Source: Gremmenia infestans (lineage: Eukaryota; Ascomycota; Leotiomycetes; Helotiales; Hamatocanthoscyphaceae). Taken from it: DNA of 64,000 nucleotides. How positions within the stretch are numbered: the stretch's first letter is position 1; each line of letters opens with the position of its first letter. A program made the position numbers and the translations under genes. Under the pieces are notes generated by a model. The model had not been told where the DNA came from, searched no databases, and worked only from the letters and a program-made list of their open reading frames with translations. The stretch covers positions 496,001-560,000 of the forward strand of contig JAFEVB010000029.1 in NCBI GenBank assembly GCA_032629725.1, in the 5' to 3' direction. Shown in pieces: positions 23,975 through 36,960 of the stretch.

Positions 23975-25271
23975 ATGAGCAAGGAAAGCGGATCAAGCAA
24001 ATAGAAGAAGAAGTACAAGGATTTGAAGCATCGAGAAGATATTAGGATAGCCTTTCTTTTCATAGCAGGAGGGTGTATCGTTGGTTGTTCCTCATCCAAA
24101 TGACAAGCATCTAACCTTCTACTACCAAAATTTGATTATAGTACCTTCGTGATAGCACTATTGGGCTGCAATTCCTTTCTCCAAGATTTCCCCAACTTCA
24201 TGTCAAGTCAAAACAGAATAAATAGCGTCTTCACCAAAGAATAGCAGCCGAGCTGCTTCTTTCAAAACGCTATATATTAGGACTTCAGTCGAAGCTAAGA
24301 AGGATACAGATTGCAATTATGCAGATGGTTATTGCAACCAGGATGACAAGTCTTACTATAATGAGGAAAGGGGATAAAGTTGATGCTCTGGCAATAATTC
24401 CCTTCAAATTCACCACCAGCATGAATGTACCGAGGGAAATCGATATTTTGAGTCCATCCAAGTCTTACCCTCGCAGGCAGCACTTTACTCTCAAGAACGC
24501 CAAGGGATCGCACAACCAGGTACCAGGTTACCTACAACTTCCAAGTTGTTACTTGTATGGTTTAATAACCAACGGTTTGATTCCTGCTTGGTGGATCTTA
24601 GATCCTAAAAAAGTGCGCGGGCTGTGCCGATTCAGGGGAAAGGGGCTGTTAGCGAAGGTCCACTTTTTATTTCCAACAGATACGGTGATACCTCAGTTCT
24701 TGAAGGAGTAGATGCCTCCGCACTTGCAATGCTGTAAGAATACAGACAAAGTCTGAAGTCCAGAAGAATGTACGAGAATATGAGGCGCGTCAAACGCTAC
24801 TTGGGGTGGGGGAGCACGGACAAAAAGTTGAGGTACTTTGAGTATACGGGGGAAGTTTCAAAGGGAACACTATCGGTGTCTGGTTTGAAGAAAATGCTAG
24901 GCTGCTGCACTGCCAGGAAAGAAGGAGATGGAAGAGAAGACGTTCATTGTATAAATTTAGTTTAGTTCAGAAACTTTCAGGTTTTAGATATCAATGGGCT
25001 AATCAGAGAGCTACAAGTTCCCGGTACCTGAATATTGAATTCTAACGTTATCACCATAAGGGCCAGACTCCAATGATTACCTAAGCCATACATATTTCTA
25101 ATGCAGTGAATATAAACTGCAGAGCTTCGAGCACCAGACCATTTCTAAAATCAACTCGAACTCATTGCGAAAATCCTCCACTCCTTCCCACCATCCACGA
25201 GTCAACCAACGAATCAATCCACCGCGTCCCAGGAGATTTCAAGCTTGAAGTCTTCAGTTGAGGTCCGTGAG
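23975..25271. other. 1.3 kb gap inside the F-box-like array
   Basis: Open frames at 24319-24711 and 24768-24965 were inspected; they lack the array blocks and any known domain. No supported gene. Confidence 0.35.
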
Positions 25272-25789
25272 ATGATGATAGAATCGGAGTTGAGCGAGGA
25301 CATGGAAAGTAAGCAGTTACGCCCCCCCGCCTCCTTCAGCGTGACTTGTAATTGACAACAAGTTCTACAGATGCTCCTCCGAAGAGAATATGCTACCTCG
25401 TCAAACTTCCCGCTGAACTCCATTTCAAGATACTCGACGAGCTCCACCTGCTTCCGAACGCCGCCGCTTGCTTAGGTTTGACTTGCAAGAAGTTATACCC
25501 GCTTTTCAAAGTTTGCTACCCCCGGAAGCTACGACTCTCCGTGCCAAGCAGACAATGTATTTGGTGTCGCAAATATCCTTCTTACCATCCTCAGCTCCGC
25601 GAATTATTGAAAGACTGGGTGCCGGGTAGTCTGGTGTATTGCTGTTTAAGTGAGTGGTTCGTCCGATTACACCATTCTAGGACCCATCGAGACCGAGTTG
25701 GTAGTGTTGTCCAGAATCATAATACAAAAGCTCCCCCTCAAAACGGCCTGGCATCTGCGAGGAACGCGGAGAGTTGGTGTCAGTGCTGA
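25272..25789 (+). CDS. Small F-box-like protein, array member 4
   Basis: Exons 25272-25308 and 25371-25789, 151 aa, intron 62 nt, phase 1, before the F-box-like region. Blocks: VKLPAELHFKILDELH, AACLGLTCKKLYPLF, the Cys pair QCIWCRKYP and LLKDWVPGSLVYCCL with a following WFV. The last 40 residues differ from the other members and run into a different frame at the end, so the C-terminus may have shifted. No known function. Confidence 0.65.
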
Positions 25790-26333
25790 AGATGCGGAGC
25801 GGGTGCAACAATGCGTAAGCCGAGGTGGAAGAGGAAGATTGAATGAGGTGTTAAGAGAATGAGCGGAAGGCTTTGATGTTCTGTGATTATGGATGGAGAG
25901 AACCTAAGACGATGATGAAGCTGGGGAAAGGATGGTGGCTTGTCAATTGGGCCTCAGATGAATCTTCATGGGAGAGCCGCGCAGGTAACTCTCAAGGTGC
26001 GCAGCCAATATAAAACTTTTCATAATAAATGGACATCGTGTCATTGGATCCGAAGTAGCAGAATAGCGACAAGTCAAATCTGCGTATCAAGTTCTCTAAA
26101 CAGGATGAACGATCTTCAATGAGCCCACGTGGTCTCCAATCTTTTCAAGAGCCAACAGAAATTGAATGAGACCAGCCCACCTTTTACGCACAGCACAAAA
26201 GCAGCCTCGTCTGAAATAACCCTCTCGCGCCCCCTCTCGATCATCCACTATGAGCTAGGCCTTCATCTCACATCTACGGCGTGCCGACATGAAACCAGCC
26301 TTTTCATGACAGAAAGAACGAAGAGATATTACC

Positions 26334-26796
26334 ATGTCGCCCAGTAAGTTGAAAACACAAAGCTCCAGATCCAGATTTTCAATCTATACCCAGAAACCTC
26401 TAATTCTCTTCAGGTGCTCCCAATCCCAACGCAAAGTCCCACCTCACGAGCCTACCACCAGAGATCCATCTCGCAATATTCGACCTCTTCAAACAGGACC
26501 CCAGCTCGGCAGCCTGTCTCGGCCTCACCTGCAAAACTCTCTACCCACTATTCCGCGCCCGCCATGGAAAAGCACCGCTTGTACTGTTCCGCTGGACGAG
26601 GAGTTGTTGTGTGGTTGACGGGCTGCTTGTTAGTTTGATCAAGAGTTGGATGCCGAGGGATTTGGAATATTGTCACCTTAATCGGAAGTTTGTTACGGAG
26701 GCGAGGGTGCGGGAGCTTACAGCTGAAGCTAAAGCACGAATGTGGCATCAAGATGGCCTGTTGCTTCTGGGAGCGGTTGCCTGTAGCTATGAGTAG
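26334..26796 (+). CDS. Small F-box-like protein, array member 5
   Basis: Exon 1 is only 10 nt (26334-26343: Met-Ser-Pro and one base), intron 26344-26413, exon 2 26414-26796, 130 aa. Blocks: LTSLPPEIHLAIFDLFK, AACLGLTCKTLYPLF, a Cys pair (SCCV) in place of CxxC, and LIKSWMPRDLEYCHL with RKFV. The tiny first exon is supported by a canonical GTAAGT donor and by the same intron position and phase as in members 2 to 4. Shortest intact member. Function unknown. Confidence 0.62.
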
Positions 26797-26981
26797 GTGC
26801 AGAGGGTTTATTAAGTGGAATTCATACTGGCAATTTTCTAGCACCAACGAAGCATTATGAACAATGTGAAAAGTATCTTGCAATGCTGACTTGCCTATCA
26901 AAGGTACATGAAGCGCGTGCCAACATTCCTCTCCACATCCCAAAAGCATTATTCAGAAGTCAGTAATCTCACCACACTGCA

Positions 26982-27279
26982 ATGACTTCTCCAATCGTAT
27001 TACTCATCACCCTCCCTTCCAAAACCCCTTCCAAAACCCACCTTACCATCTCCAGATCCAATGCCCTCGCCACGGACTGGCACCGCAGCCTGCCTAAACA
27101 TCACTTGCAAGATATTCCATTCTGGCCCCTTCCTTGCACGCAAGCACGGCGCAACAACAGACCTCTTCAGCTTCACTTCACGGGCTGTACACGATATCCA
27201 AAGGAAGACGACCACAAAGCAGTACCACCATAACATCCAAACGCAACTGGAAATCACAAGCTACTTTTCATACTTTTAG
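26982..27279 (+). pseudogene. Relic of a sixth F-box-like array member
   Basis: A frame starting near 27061 contains GTAACLNITCKIFHSGPF followed by LARKHG, a degraded version of the AACLGLTCKxxYPLF(x)ARHG block of its neighbours. The expected F-box part upstream is in another frame (ITLPSK near 27005) and the C-terminal block is missing. Probably a decayed copy. Confidence 0.4.
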
Positions 27280-29739
27280 CAGATTGGGTAGACTCTGATT
27301 AACTATTTTTAGCGGGTCTTAAATAACCAAATTTGTTGACAACCGAGGAGGTTTCGCGAACTTGTTTGGATTGAAGCGAGGCGTTAACAAAGGGAGGAAA
27401 CACTACAGGCGTTTTGATGCGCACGCGCTACTGTACAATTGCAGGAATAGACAAATGATGTGTCGTCAGGAGGAAGCTGTGAGAAATACATCTCAGCAAA
27501 ACAGATCAGCTTCATAGCAGAACTTCCTTCAAAGGGGATATATTAGGCAGTTGGGACTTCCTCTGCTCTCATATTTTAGGATTTCTATATGACAACATGA
27601 AACAAATACAAGTTATTGAAACACAAAAAGAAAAACAAACATGGGGGGAAATCCTACATCCAACTCAACGGTACTTAAAATTACAAACAACCCCGCCTTT
27701 ACGTTACAGCAGCGCCTTATTCTAAACCCCTTCTCGTTCACTCTTAGCAATGAGCACTATCATCTCTCGAAAAACAAGACAATCACTAATACCCTATCAA
27801 TAATATATACATATGAGACCGTAACCACCAACCCCCTCTATTCTTGGAACAATCCTATCTATCTATCAGTGATCCAATGAAATCACCCCCTAAACCCAAC
27901 AAGCGTAAACTCAACTCCCCAAGCTCACTCGAAATCCCGCTCAAACTCTAAAATAACCCGTAGACTCCCGGGAAATCATCCTAAACTCTATTCCCAGAAC
28001 CCCTATCCTTACTACCGGACCGGACTCCTCCTCCTTCACGCCATTCTCTTCTCTTCTCTTCGTTCCAACTGGATATGCATATATATGCAGGCGCATACTT
28101 ACATAACATACCCCTACCTTTCCCCGGAACGAAACAATATCTTCCCAAAGCCAATTTAAAGCCAAAGCAAAAGCCAAAGTCAAAGTCAAGACCTACTCTA
28201 TCTCTTACTCACCACGCTCCCCGGACCCCATCCAAATCCCCAGACGAGACGGCGACGGCGCAGATCGAAAACTAGCCCATCGGTACGCCTCCGGCTTTTC
28301 CCCAAATTAAAGTTCACTAAACTCTATCTACCCATATTCCGTACTACCCTACAACACACCCCATATCACACTAACCTACGGTACAGTATACTAACAGGAC
28401 ACCAAGATAAGAAAACAGACCCTACCCCGATCGATCGAACCTTCCCTTCTCCCTATTTCTAAAATTAGCTATAATACATCTAATTTATACTTTCCTACTA
28501 AACTTGAACCTCGATCGAACCTTGAATAAGCATAGCATATCTCCTCTTTATAATAATAATAATTATTATTGCGAATTAACAGCTGCAAGATCTGCTGACA
28601 TCTTTACTTTCATACAGATTCATACCCATATACACACACACAAACCTAGATAAAACATCTCCCTACCCTACCTACTAGCTACCTACACCAGCATATCATC
28701 TCCCCTCTCCGGCCCCGTTCCTCACCCCGGTAAAATCTCCCTCCCTCCCTTTCTTCCTTTCCCGTTTCCCCTTCTCTCTTTACCCCATTCTTCCTTCCTT
28801 CTTTCCTTTCTTCCATAAAAAAAAAGATTCTCCTCCCTTGTGGAAAGGTACAAGTAAGTACAAAACGATGCATAATTCATTCCATCAGATCATCGACCTC
28901 CCCCCACCTCCCCCGCAGAGCTAGCCGAAAAGCGGGGTTGTGTTGGGTTGGATTCACGCCTTCCACTTACATGTGAGTTGTACGAAACAAGACAAGACAA
29001 GACAAGACAAGGCAAGTACGGCGGCGGCAGATATAAGTATGTGTTGGCATATCATATGGAAGGAAAGCGGGGACAATGGGATGGGATGGGATTGGATGGG
29101 AAGATAGAGGGTTTAACCACCCATCCCGCTTGACACTCACTCACTCACTCAACCAACCTTGTGTACACGCACGAGCGCACTGACAGACAGGCAAGGCAGG
29201 TAGGGCAGTGTACTTACTACAAGATAGAATAAATAGAAGATTGTAAGACGAGGAGAGGTTACCCTCTATACATACTATAGTATCCATAGTATCCATATAT
29301 CAAGCAAGCATAACGCATTCAGTCAATGTAATGTTCCTGTCATCATTGGTCTATGTATATGTGCTTGCCTGTTTTTTGTCGTCATCCCAACCCTAGATCA
29401 CTTATAGATCTAATTACATCTTCTTTCTGTCTGCACATGCACATATCCCAGCCGTAAATTCCCCTGTTCCGCGAGGCCTTGCTTTGAATAAAGCATCGTG
29501 TGTCTAGGTAGCCCAAATTCCTTATAAAGACCCACACAAGTACAACTCGGCCCTTCCTGTCGCCAAGTACATAAAGCAGTAAATCAGATCCCGGAAAACG
29601 CCTGCCTAAATCCCATGGCATTATTATATAACAATATGACCGCCCCATATACGCCTTGTAGATGCAGTCATTAATTAGTCGAGGCCGTTGTATATTGTAT
29701 AGTATCTCTGATGGTGGTGTGAAACGATTTTCATATCCA
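27280..29739. other. 2.5 kb gene-free region
   Basis: Downstream of the F-box-like array and downstream of the Reg1-like gene. AT-rich with CT-rich stretches near 28740-28820. No supported gene. The right part likely holds the Reg1-like 3' UTR. Confidence 0.4.
28986..29014. repeat. (ACAAG)n microsatellite
   Basis: About five copies of a pentanucleotide ACAAG in non-coding DNA. Confidence 0.75.
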
Positions 29740-31538
29740 TCATCGTCTCCAGCCCACGTTCCATATTACGTGAGCAATATCCTTTGCCGTATTTACTGTG
29801 TCGACTACTTTGCCGAAAAGCCCTTCTGATACAACGTCGTCTTCATCCTCTTCATACGGCATGAACATTCCTGATGGTGTCCGTCTCATCCCGGAAGGCT
29901 CGCGCGTAAGACTGGATGATGACCCGGACCTTTGAAAACTTTGTCGTTCCTGGGTCACTGCTATGCTATCCTTCCGGTTCAAAAATGCAGTCGGTGGTTG
30001 CCAATCCATATCTTCGTCATCTTCGTCATCCCCAAGTAATACCCTCGTGGACGGTTTTGACGGCCTCAGTGTCTCTTGCGATGGAGATGGTGATAATTTG
30101 CTCCCATTCCAGAAATTGCTATGCTTCATCGCCGTTTCTGGTGGTTCCGGGGTATCTTGCCTATACTTAAGGGTGGTAGATGGTAGCATGGCAATTGTCT
30201 TGTTGTCTACATTGGAGTTTTGTCGTTGCAAATTTTTGCTTTGTAAAGGTGGCAGTTTTCGAGTCGAGTTGCTTTTCTTCATCATTATGGCTCCATCATC
30301 GGAATCGCTATCGTCGTAATCATGGATAGGATATGATGGCTCTGTTCCATCTTCATCCTCCCCTTTCATATCCAGGGCAATGCATTGCTCAACCTGCTCA
30401 TTGAAGTGGATGTGTTTCTTCTCTCCCGTGCTTGGGGTAGCCAATCCTGAGGAAGAAACGGATGAAAGCATGGTAACATTTTCTCGGCTCATTCGTCTCG
30501 ATGAAAGTGGGTAGGCGTAACTTGAGGTTGCGCGTCCCATCAGAGGGCGTTCAATTCTACCATCGACTGATTGCTGTGCTTGAACAGCCGCTGCAGCTTG
30601 CTTTAAAAGTGAGGATGACGATAATGACCTCTGAAGCATTATCTCAGACATACTCCGCTTCTTCAAAATTGGTTTTTTGTGCAGGAATGAGTTAGACTTC
30701 GAAAGACGGCTACTGCTACCGGGAGATGTAGAAGGCACATGTAACATTTTGTCTGAGCCAGTTTGAAGTGGCCCGTACAACCAAGTAACGTCACAATCCT
30801 TCAACCTGGATTTTGTTAGTGATCTTCACTTCAAATACGCTTTCTAGGCCCAAAGAATGCCCGAACTTACCAATTGAGAGTTTCCGGGGAAACTGTTTTC
30901 AGATGGTTCTTTGATTTTGTCCATGTTCGCCACGATGCATTCTCCAGCCTGGCACTATTATTGTACGCTTTCCGTTTCGATACAATGTGCTTCCATGATG
31001 ACCAAATATCTTCTTCCTTCCAATTGTGTGATAGGTAATCTACATGCCGTGAAGGGTGTGTTCTTACAGCTGAATCGTCCTCGGCATGCTCTCTCGGGTC
31101 TGGGGAGCCAGGCCTCGACACATTGGTCGAGGTAGACACCGAGGTTGGTGAAACAGTGTAGGAATCACCTGTATGTGGGCTCGGCGGAGGTTCCAGGTCT
31201 TCGATTTGATCGTAATATCCTACGTCGTCGTATGAGGGGAACACTATTTGATCCTCGTCGGTTTCGTTCTCACAATTTGCGTCGAGAGACAAACTGCTCG
31301 CCGGGGTCGAAGAGAAGGAGGGGGCTGCAGAGTCTGCGTGTATTGTTCTCGGCGAGGAGGGGGTGGAAGAATTCGCGGAACTGGAGGGTGATATGAACTC
31401 AAGGAATCCGTTGCTGCTTTTTGATCTTTTCGGAGATCTCGAGTAGGATTGTGTCACGAACTTGGGTTGTGAATGTGAGCGATGAAGCGGGCTGGACGAG
31501 AAATAATTGTTCTCTTCCGAGTTGAGCACAACGGCCAT
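29740..31538 (-). CDS. Reg1/Hex2-like protein phosphatase 1 regulatory subunit (DUF1752)
   Basis: Two exons on the minus strand, 31538-30871 and 30805-29740, 577 aa; the 65-nt intron has a CACTAAC branch site. A conserved block (about residues 168-235) includes NWKEEDIWSSWKHIVSKRK, WRTWTKSK and LKDCDVTWLYGPLQ, the DUF1752 signature of fungal Reg1-type proteins. KPILKKRSMSEIML follows, and KKHIHFNEQVEQC (about residues 352-364) has the HIHF variant of the RVxF docking motif for the PP1 catalytic subunit. The rest is Ser-rich and disordered. In yeast Reg1 directs Glc7 to Snf1 and Mig1 in glucose repression; a similar carbon-signalling role is likely. Several kb of gene-free DNA lie upstream. 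Confidence 0.88.
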
Positions 31539-32940
31539 CGTAGAGGGAAGAGAAGAGGGGTCTGGAGGCGAAAGTCGAGGGTTTTAGGGTCGTCCCAGAG
31601 ACCAAAGTGACGGGATGCTTCGGTCCTCGATAGAACTCTGCAAGTCTAGTTTCCCAAATCAACTATTCCCTTGCATTCGCTTCCGAGGTTTGATTGTCCT
31701 AGCCACCTCTATCATTAAGAATTTTCGGATTGTCCGGGCGCGTTTTGAAAGAAAAAGATCGTGGAGGAGGCGTCGATCGAGGGTCCAGATGTATTGGCGG
31801 TTGCTGAAATGGAGTATTAGGGTTGTTTTGGTCGTCAATGGCGAAGAGGTTATGGGGAGGCGGGTGTAAGTATAAGAAGGAAGCGGAGAGGAGAGGAGAA
31901 GTGCTCCGTGCAGAATAGGATAGAGGTAGAAGAGAGGTACAGTAGAAAATATCGGGCTATTGAGTGTGTAGTCAACCTTGCTCCTAGTGGAGGAGGCGGA
32001 GGTCTACAAGTAAGTACCAAGGAGTTGGGGTAAATCAACGGCGGGCAATGGCAATGCAGGCGTTCTGTGGCACTAACTCGGCGCTAGTCCGAACTTTGAC
32101 GCATTCGGGCTGGACCACCAACTAGGAGGTATTTTCTGACTGATTATTTTCTCAATTTTCTATTTTCAATTTTCCATTTTCCCTCTTTACCTATAGGTAT
32201 CTGGTATCTAGTGGTAAATACTCCGGAAGCATCGACAGAGGTGTAATCCTTGTATATTGATTGGACTGGACTGCACTGGACTACACTAGACCAAAGCATA
32301 TAAATCGCCTACTGTAGAACTATGCGCATATGTTATCATTTGCTGCTCCGTATATCCTCGTACTGTACAGTACTGAGCACCCACGCAGTCATACTCTCTC
32401 TACCCAGGGCTGAAAAGTCAAGCTTGGTCCTCGTTATTATTGTTTTTTCCCTCTTTCTGCATTGATGAAAACAGCCTTTTAAGCAGTTGGAAGATGTTAG
32501 GTGAGCCTTCCCTGCTGCTGCACTGATAGGAGGGATTGACGAGGTAGAATCTGCGTGGGGAGGACAGAAGAGGCATTGGACAAAGACCTATATTAACCCA
32601 AGCTCTCTGTCACAGCAGTACAGACAGGACAGAACAGTATATCACAGGGTGTGGAGAGAAGCTTCTCTTTGTACTTCATTCCCCTACTGTACTGTACTAC
32701 TTGTATCCTTCCCTTCCTTCGCTATCAACACTACTACTACTGTACTGTACTGTAAGGTTGCAAAGAATACTTCGTAGAATGTTGCGTTGCGTCAAGGATC
32801 AAGCCAAGCGAACCCCACCCCACTGTGTTCTGGGCCCTTGGCTTGCGACGATCTGAGCAGCCGGCCCGGCACACCACCCACCGCCCACCCCATCTTTTCA
32901 TCTGTACTGTACTGCAGCATGTACGACGCCACTGACAAGA

Positions 32941-32954
32941 ACTCCGTACGGAGT
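32941..32954. repeat. Perfect 14-bp palindrome ACTCCGTACGGAGT
   Basis: Self-complementary core of a motif (TACTCCGTAC) that recurs only in non-coding parts of this window. Confidence 0.7.
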
Positions 32955-35900
32955 ACAGGAGGGCTTCTCCTTTTCGTTAGGAGGAGAGGTGAAGACTTGG
33001 ATTTTTCTACCAGGTAAATTTAAGATCTATGGTTGCTACCATGAAATAAACATCAAGGCAAATCGGATGACCCATCAACCCGTCAACCCGTCAATCCGTC
33101 AATCACGTGGTGCAAAACCCACCTCCACAGTACGGCGCACTCTCGAGCCGCTCTCCAGACTCCAGAGTCTCTACGGGCGCGACGTATAAAGGATTCCGCA
33201 AGGGGCTAGGGTAAGTGCGTATGGGGGTTGTGTTGTGTACCATTGCTATCATTGCTATCATTGATATCCTCGCTATCCTTGCTATCTATCATATCAAGCA
33301 CTGCTACTGTACTGTACATACTATTCTCTCGACTCTTACTTCTACTTTGTACCATCAAGAACGGCACGGCTTCGATATAACCTTCCCTCTACCTACTGCT
33401 AAAAAGAGCGGTCAAAAACCTGTTGTAAGGTAACTTGTGAGCCGCTTGGCCGTCCAATATCATCCGCAAGCGTCGGTTCGTGTTTACCCACATTCCATAG
33501 TGATTCGTTCGGATCGACGCTCAAAACCCGCCAAGATTAGAAAAACCCTGTCAGAAGTTACCGTACCGTACACATACCAAGTAGAACGTCCCCGTTTCGA
33601 AGCCACAAAGACCACGAGTACAGAAGCCTCGAAGAATCGAAGCATCTTCTTGCTGTGTCGACGCCACACCTTCCTTGCCTTGCCTTGCCTGCGAGCCTGC
33701 TTGCTTTGCCTCCCATCTGTCCCTCGGCTATTCCTCGTCATCATTAGCGTCAATGATACGCCTAGAAGTCTTGATTTAGCACGGCTTCCAATCATAAAAG
33801 AGCCGTGATAGACCGAAACCCTCCGTTCTTATCCGAGCTTGACGGTATGTTCGGATGTTCCGTATTTGTATCAAGCTTCTTCCAAGACGACTGTCCAGTA
33901 AGTGAGAAAGAAGACTTTCTTGACAACCGCATCTTTAATACTACAAAGTAGAATTGGGTGAGTATCAAGTAAGTCTCATAAGGTAGTACGAAGCTTACTA
34001 TAAATTTCACATTGGATATCGTTCTATAGTCATATTTATGCTCTGCATTTTCTCGTCTACCATACCATACAGTTAACAATAGACCAGAGAGATGGCTTTG
34101 TTGGTACCGATACTGATAATCACTGCTATGCTACAATTTCAAATTCTCCCATTCATCTTCGAATTCATCAACGCGAAAAAGCAATCTCATCACGCTCTCC
34201 ATAGTCCCGATATGTTTACACAGACTGCGATTGGAATTCGCCCAAGTATAGTGGCCAACTCGAGTCCAAGATACACAGTGCCTTCATGCCACGCTAAATA
34301 CTGTCTTTGTTATGTCTAGGAAACTAGCCTGAGCCTCAAGATTGTTGCATTTCACAGTCTACCCTAGCCTCTCTTGCAATAGTCCAGAGTAGAATTCAAG
34401 TCGCGAACAACCAAGCTTCTTACCCCATTCTACTTATATATCTGGTTTTGGGGCAGCAGCCCGCAATGAGCACGGACAGTAGTCAGTTCAAAGAATCAAC
34501 AGCTGCTTGGGAAGTGGTAGCAACCTGCAACATCTCGAAATGGAGAAACGAAAGGAGCCCCTTAATTTGAAGGTAGCAGCTCGGCTCCTCTCGCTGCGGC
34601 TAGCTGGAGCGAATTAATGCACGTCTTGATCAAGCTTCAAAGTAAGTCGTCCTTGGACTCCCTGACTTTAAGTTCTCTGAGGCTCTTTGACGCGACTTGA
34701 ATCTTCTATCAAGAGCCATCGAATCAAAGCCAGCCACTCCACTGTTACAGTACTAAATACCCATATCCCGTCTTGATCTACTCAGGGAATCGATTGAAAG
34801 CGGCTAAAGGTGGAAACGAAACAAACATGTCGCGCAGCTCGAAAATGCGGGTTGGCTTCGACGCGAGTTCGCTCTAGATTAAACCCTGCACTATTTCCGG
34901 TTTCCAGAGCAGAGCATCACACTACTCTTATCACTGTCAGCACCATGGCATAGTCTTTAGAGGTCAGTTGCAAGCGGAGAAACGTGGTGCGTTGAGGAAC
35001 GTACTGTACTGTATCTTGGATTGGATTACAGGCAGGCACGCCGTTTGCAACCCTGTGGCATATGCGCATCCTCCAAAATGGATCACCGTGGAACTCGAGA
35101 CACCATGAAAACAAACTCGATCCATGGTTTCCAGCCGTGGATTAACAACTCATCATGATGATTCTAAAATTAAACGCTAGCCTTGATTTCTTTCCTTCAA
35201 TACGGGTTTCTAGGTCTAGGATAGCTAGCACGTTATCGCAATCCTCTCCTCTCATGCATGCTCGCATGGCATTTGGTACTTCTCGATAAGCTCAATTGGT
35301 GGGTCTATAGTATGTACAGTATGCATTGCATGCAGCCTTCAAGCCACTGCTGCAACTGCGGGTGCAGGATAGGACCGCGACCGCATAGACTAATGGATGA
35401 GAGGACCATGAAGAATAATAAACAGGTACAGGATATTACTCCAAAATGACTATTCGTAAACCTGATTTTACTTGTAGCAGCATGATTGATTGATGCTTTC
35501 CAAGGAACATATGTGCAGTGAGTGCATGGCGGCAATACCCCGTATAGTTTTAAATCATGTACTGTACGAGTAGATTGCTGCATATCATACCATTGCAATA
35601 CAGCAGTAATAAGGAAGGAGTAAGATTGCCAATGGAACTCTGCCTCTCTATCTCTCTGCATACGATGCAGCCACAACTCGCGAGAACCCTCGTTTCATTT
35701 AAATATCGGCGGTATAGTATCAACATCAACCAGCTGTAGGACAAAGCAAAGTAAATGCATGGCCGTTTTATGTATGTCGTGTCACGAATGTTATGCTATG
35801 CTATCCTGTAACACGAAACAGTTCACCTTAAGTACCTACCTAGGTACCTACTCTTAAGTTATCGCGAGCCGGATGCCAGTTTATCTCATCATCGTAACGC

Positions 35901-36266
35901 ATCGCATCGCGTCGCCTTACCTGCCCTACAGTGCCATGCCATGCCATGCCCACTCGACGCAGAATTTCCAACCACTGCACTGCACTGCACTGCATCATCC
36001 TCCAGGCCAACCAACCAACCAACCAACCTACTCAATCCAATCCAATTCATCAAGCTATTCTTCTGCGCCCTTCTTTCTTATCTCAAAGGCCGTCCGTGAG
36101 GGGAGGGGCTCTTTCTTATCTAGCATACTCCGTACACATACAGTTAGAGCCTTCCTTGCCTAGAGCAATATCCGGATATCAAAGTACAGTAACATCCCTA
36201 AAACACCACCACCCCATGCCACACCACACCACACCTCACCACACCCTCAACTTTTTTTGTCAGGCC

Positions 36267-36286
36267 CGCTCGCTCGCTCGCTCGCT
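36267..36286. repeat. (CGCT)n microsatellite
   Basis: About five tandem CGCT units, non-coding. Confidence 0.7.
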
Positions 36287-36934
36287 TCGCTCCAACGGGA
36301 TAATTCTCGCATCCCTTTACAGTAACCACCACGAATGTGAAGATGCAAGTAGGTAGGTAGGTCGAAGCCGAGAAACGCAACGCGTGCTAGCGACTGCCTT
36401 GCCTTTCGCTGAAATAAACGGTGCTCTTTGCTTCTCTGCAATTATTACCTACCTACCTAGTTACTAGACAGGTCCATAGACAAGTCTTCAATCGAGTACG
36501 GAGTAACGAGGGGACTAACAAGGGGCATCTCTTATCCCCCAGGTATCAATGGATGGAATATCAATCAGCGCTTACCTTGTCTTGCCTTGCCTCCCGCTGC
36601 CCCACCACGACCGGAAGAAGGCCCGTCGTGCACGCTACAGTCCCTTAAGGTATGTATATATGCGGTTGCGGCTGCCATCGGAAACCTTCTTTCCATCCAC
36701 CTACGTACCATACCATACCATCCATCCTCTTTCACCATCCAACGCAGGATCGGAGGATAAGAATATTCCACTCTTCTGCATATCATTACCTCTCAGCGAG
36801 TTACAGCAACAGATAGAGTTCAATTGGCGCTCGCTCGCGCCAGAAGCGCAAAGAAAGGGCTCGGGCTCTTCCTATTATATGTCTCATAAAAAAACAACCT
36901 TTCGCAATGTTACATCAGGCCTGTATTCCGGTAC

Positions 36935-36960
36935 CCAGGACCAGGACCAGGACCAGGACC
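36935..36960. repeat. (CCAGGA)n microsatellite
   Basis: About four tandem hexanucleotides in non-coding DNA. Confidence 0.7.

Noticed and set aside
24319..24965. Two open frames inside the F-box-like array
   Set aside because: They lack the shared blocks of the array and any known domain.
33437..33808. 123-codon plus-strand frame
   Set aside because: No conserved motif, overlaps another frame of similar length on the other strand, sits in simple-repeat-rich DNA.
34092..34319. 75-codon frame with hydrophobic start and C-terminal cysteines, possible small secreted protein
   Set aside because: Signal-like start could be chance; no intron, family or array support. Would need transcript evidence.
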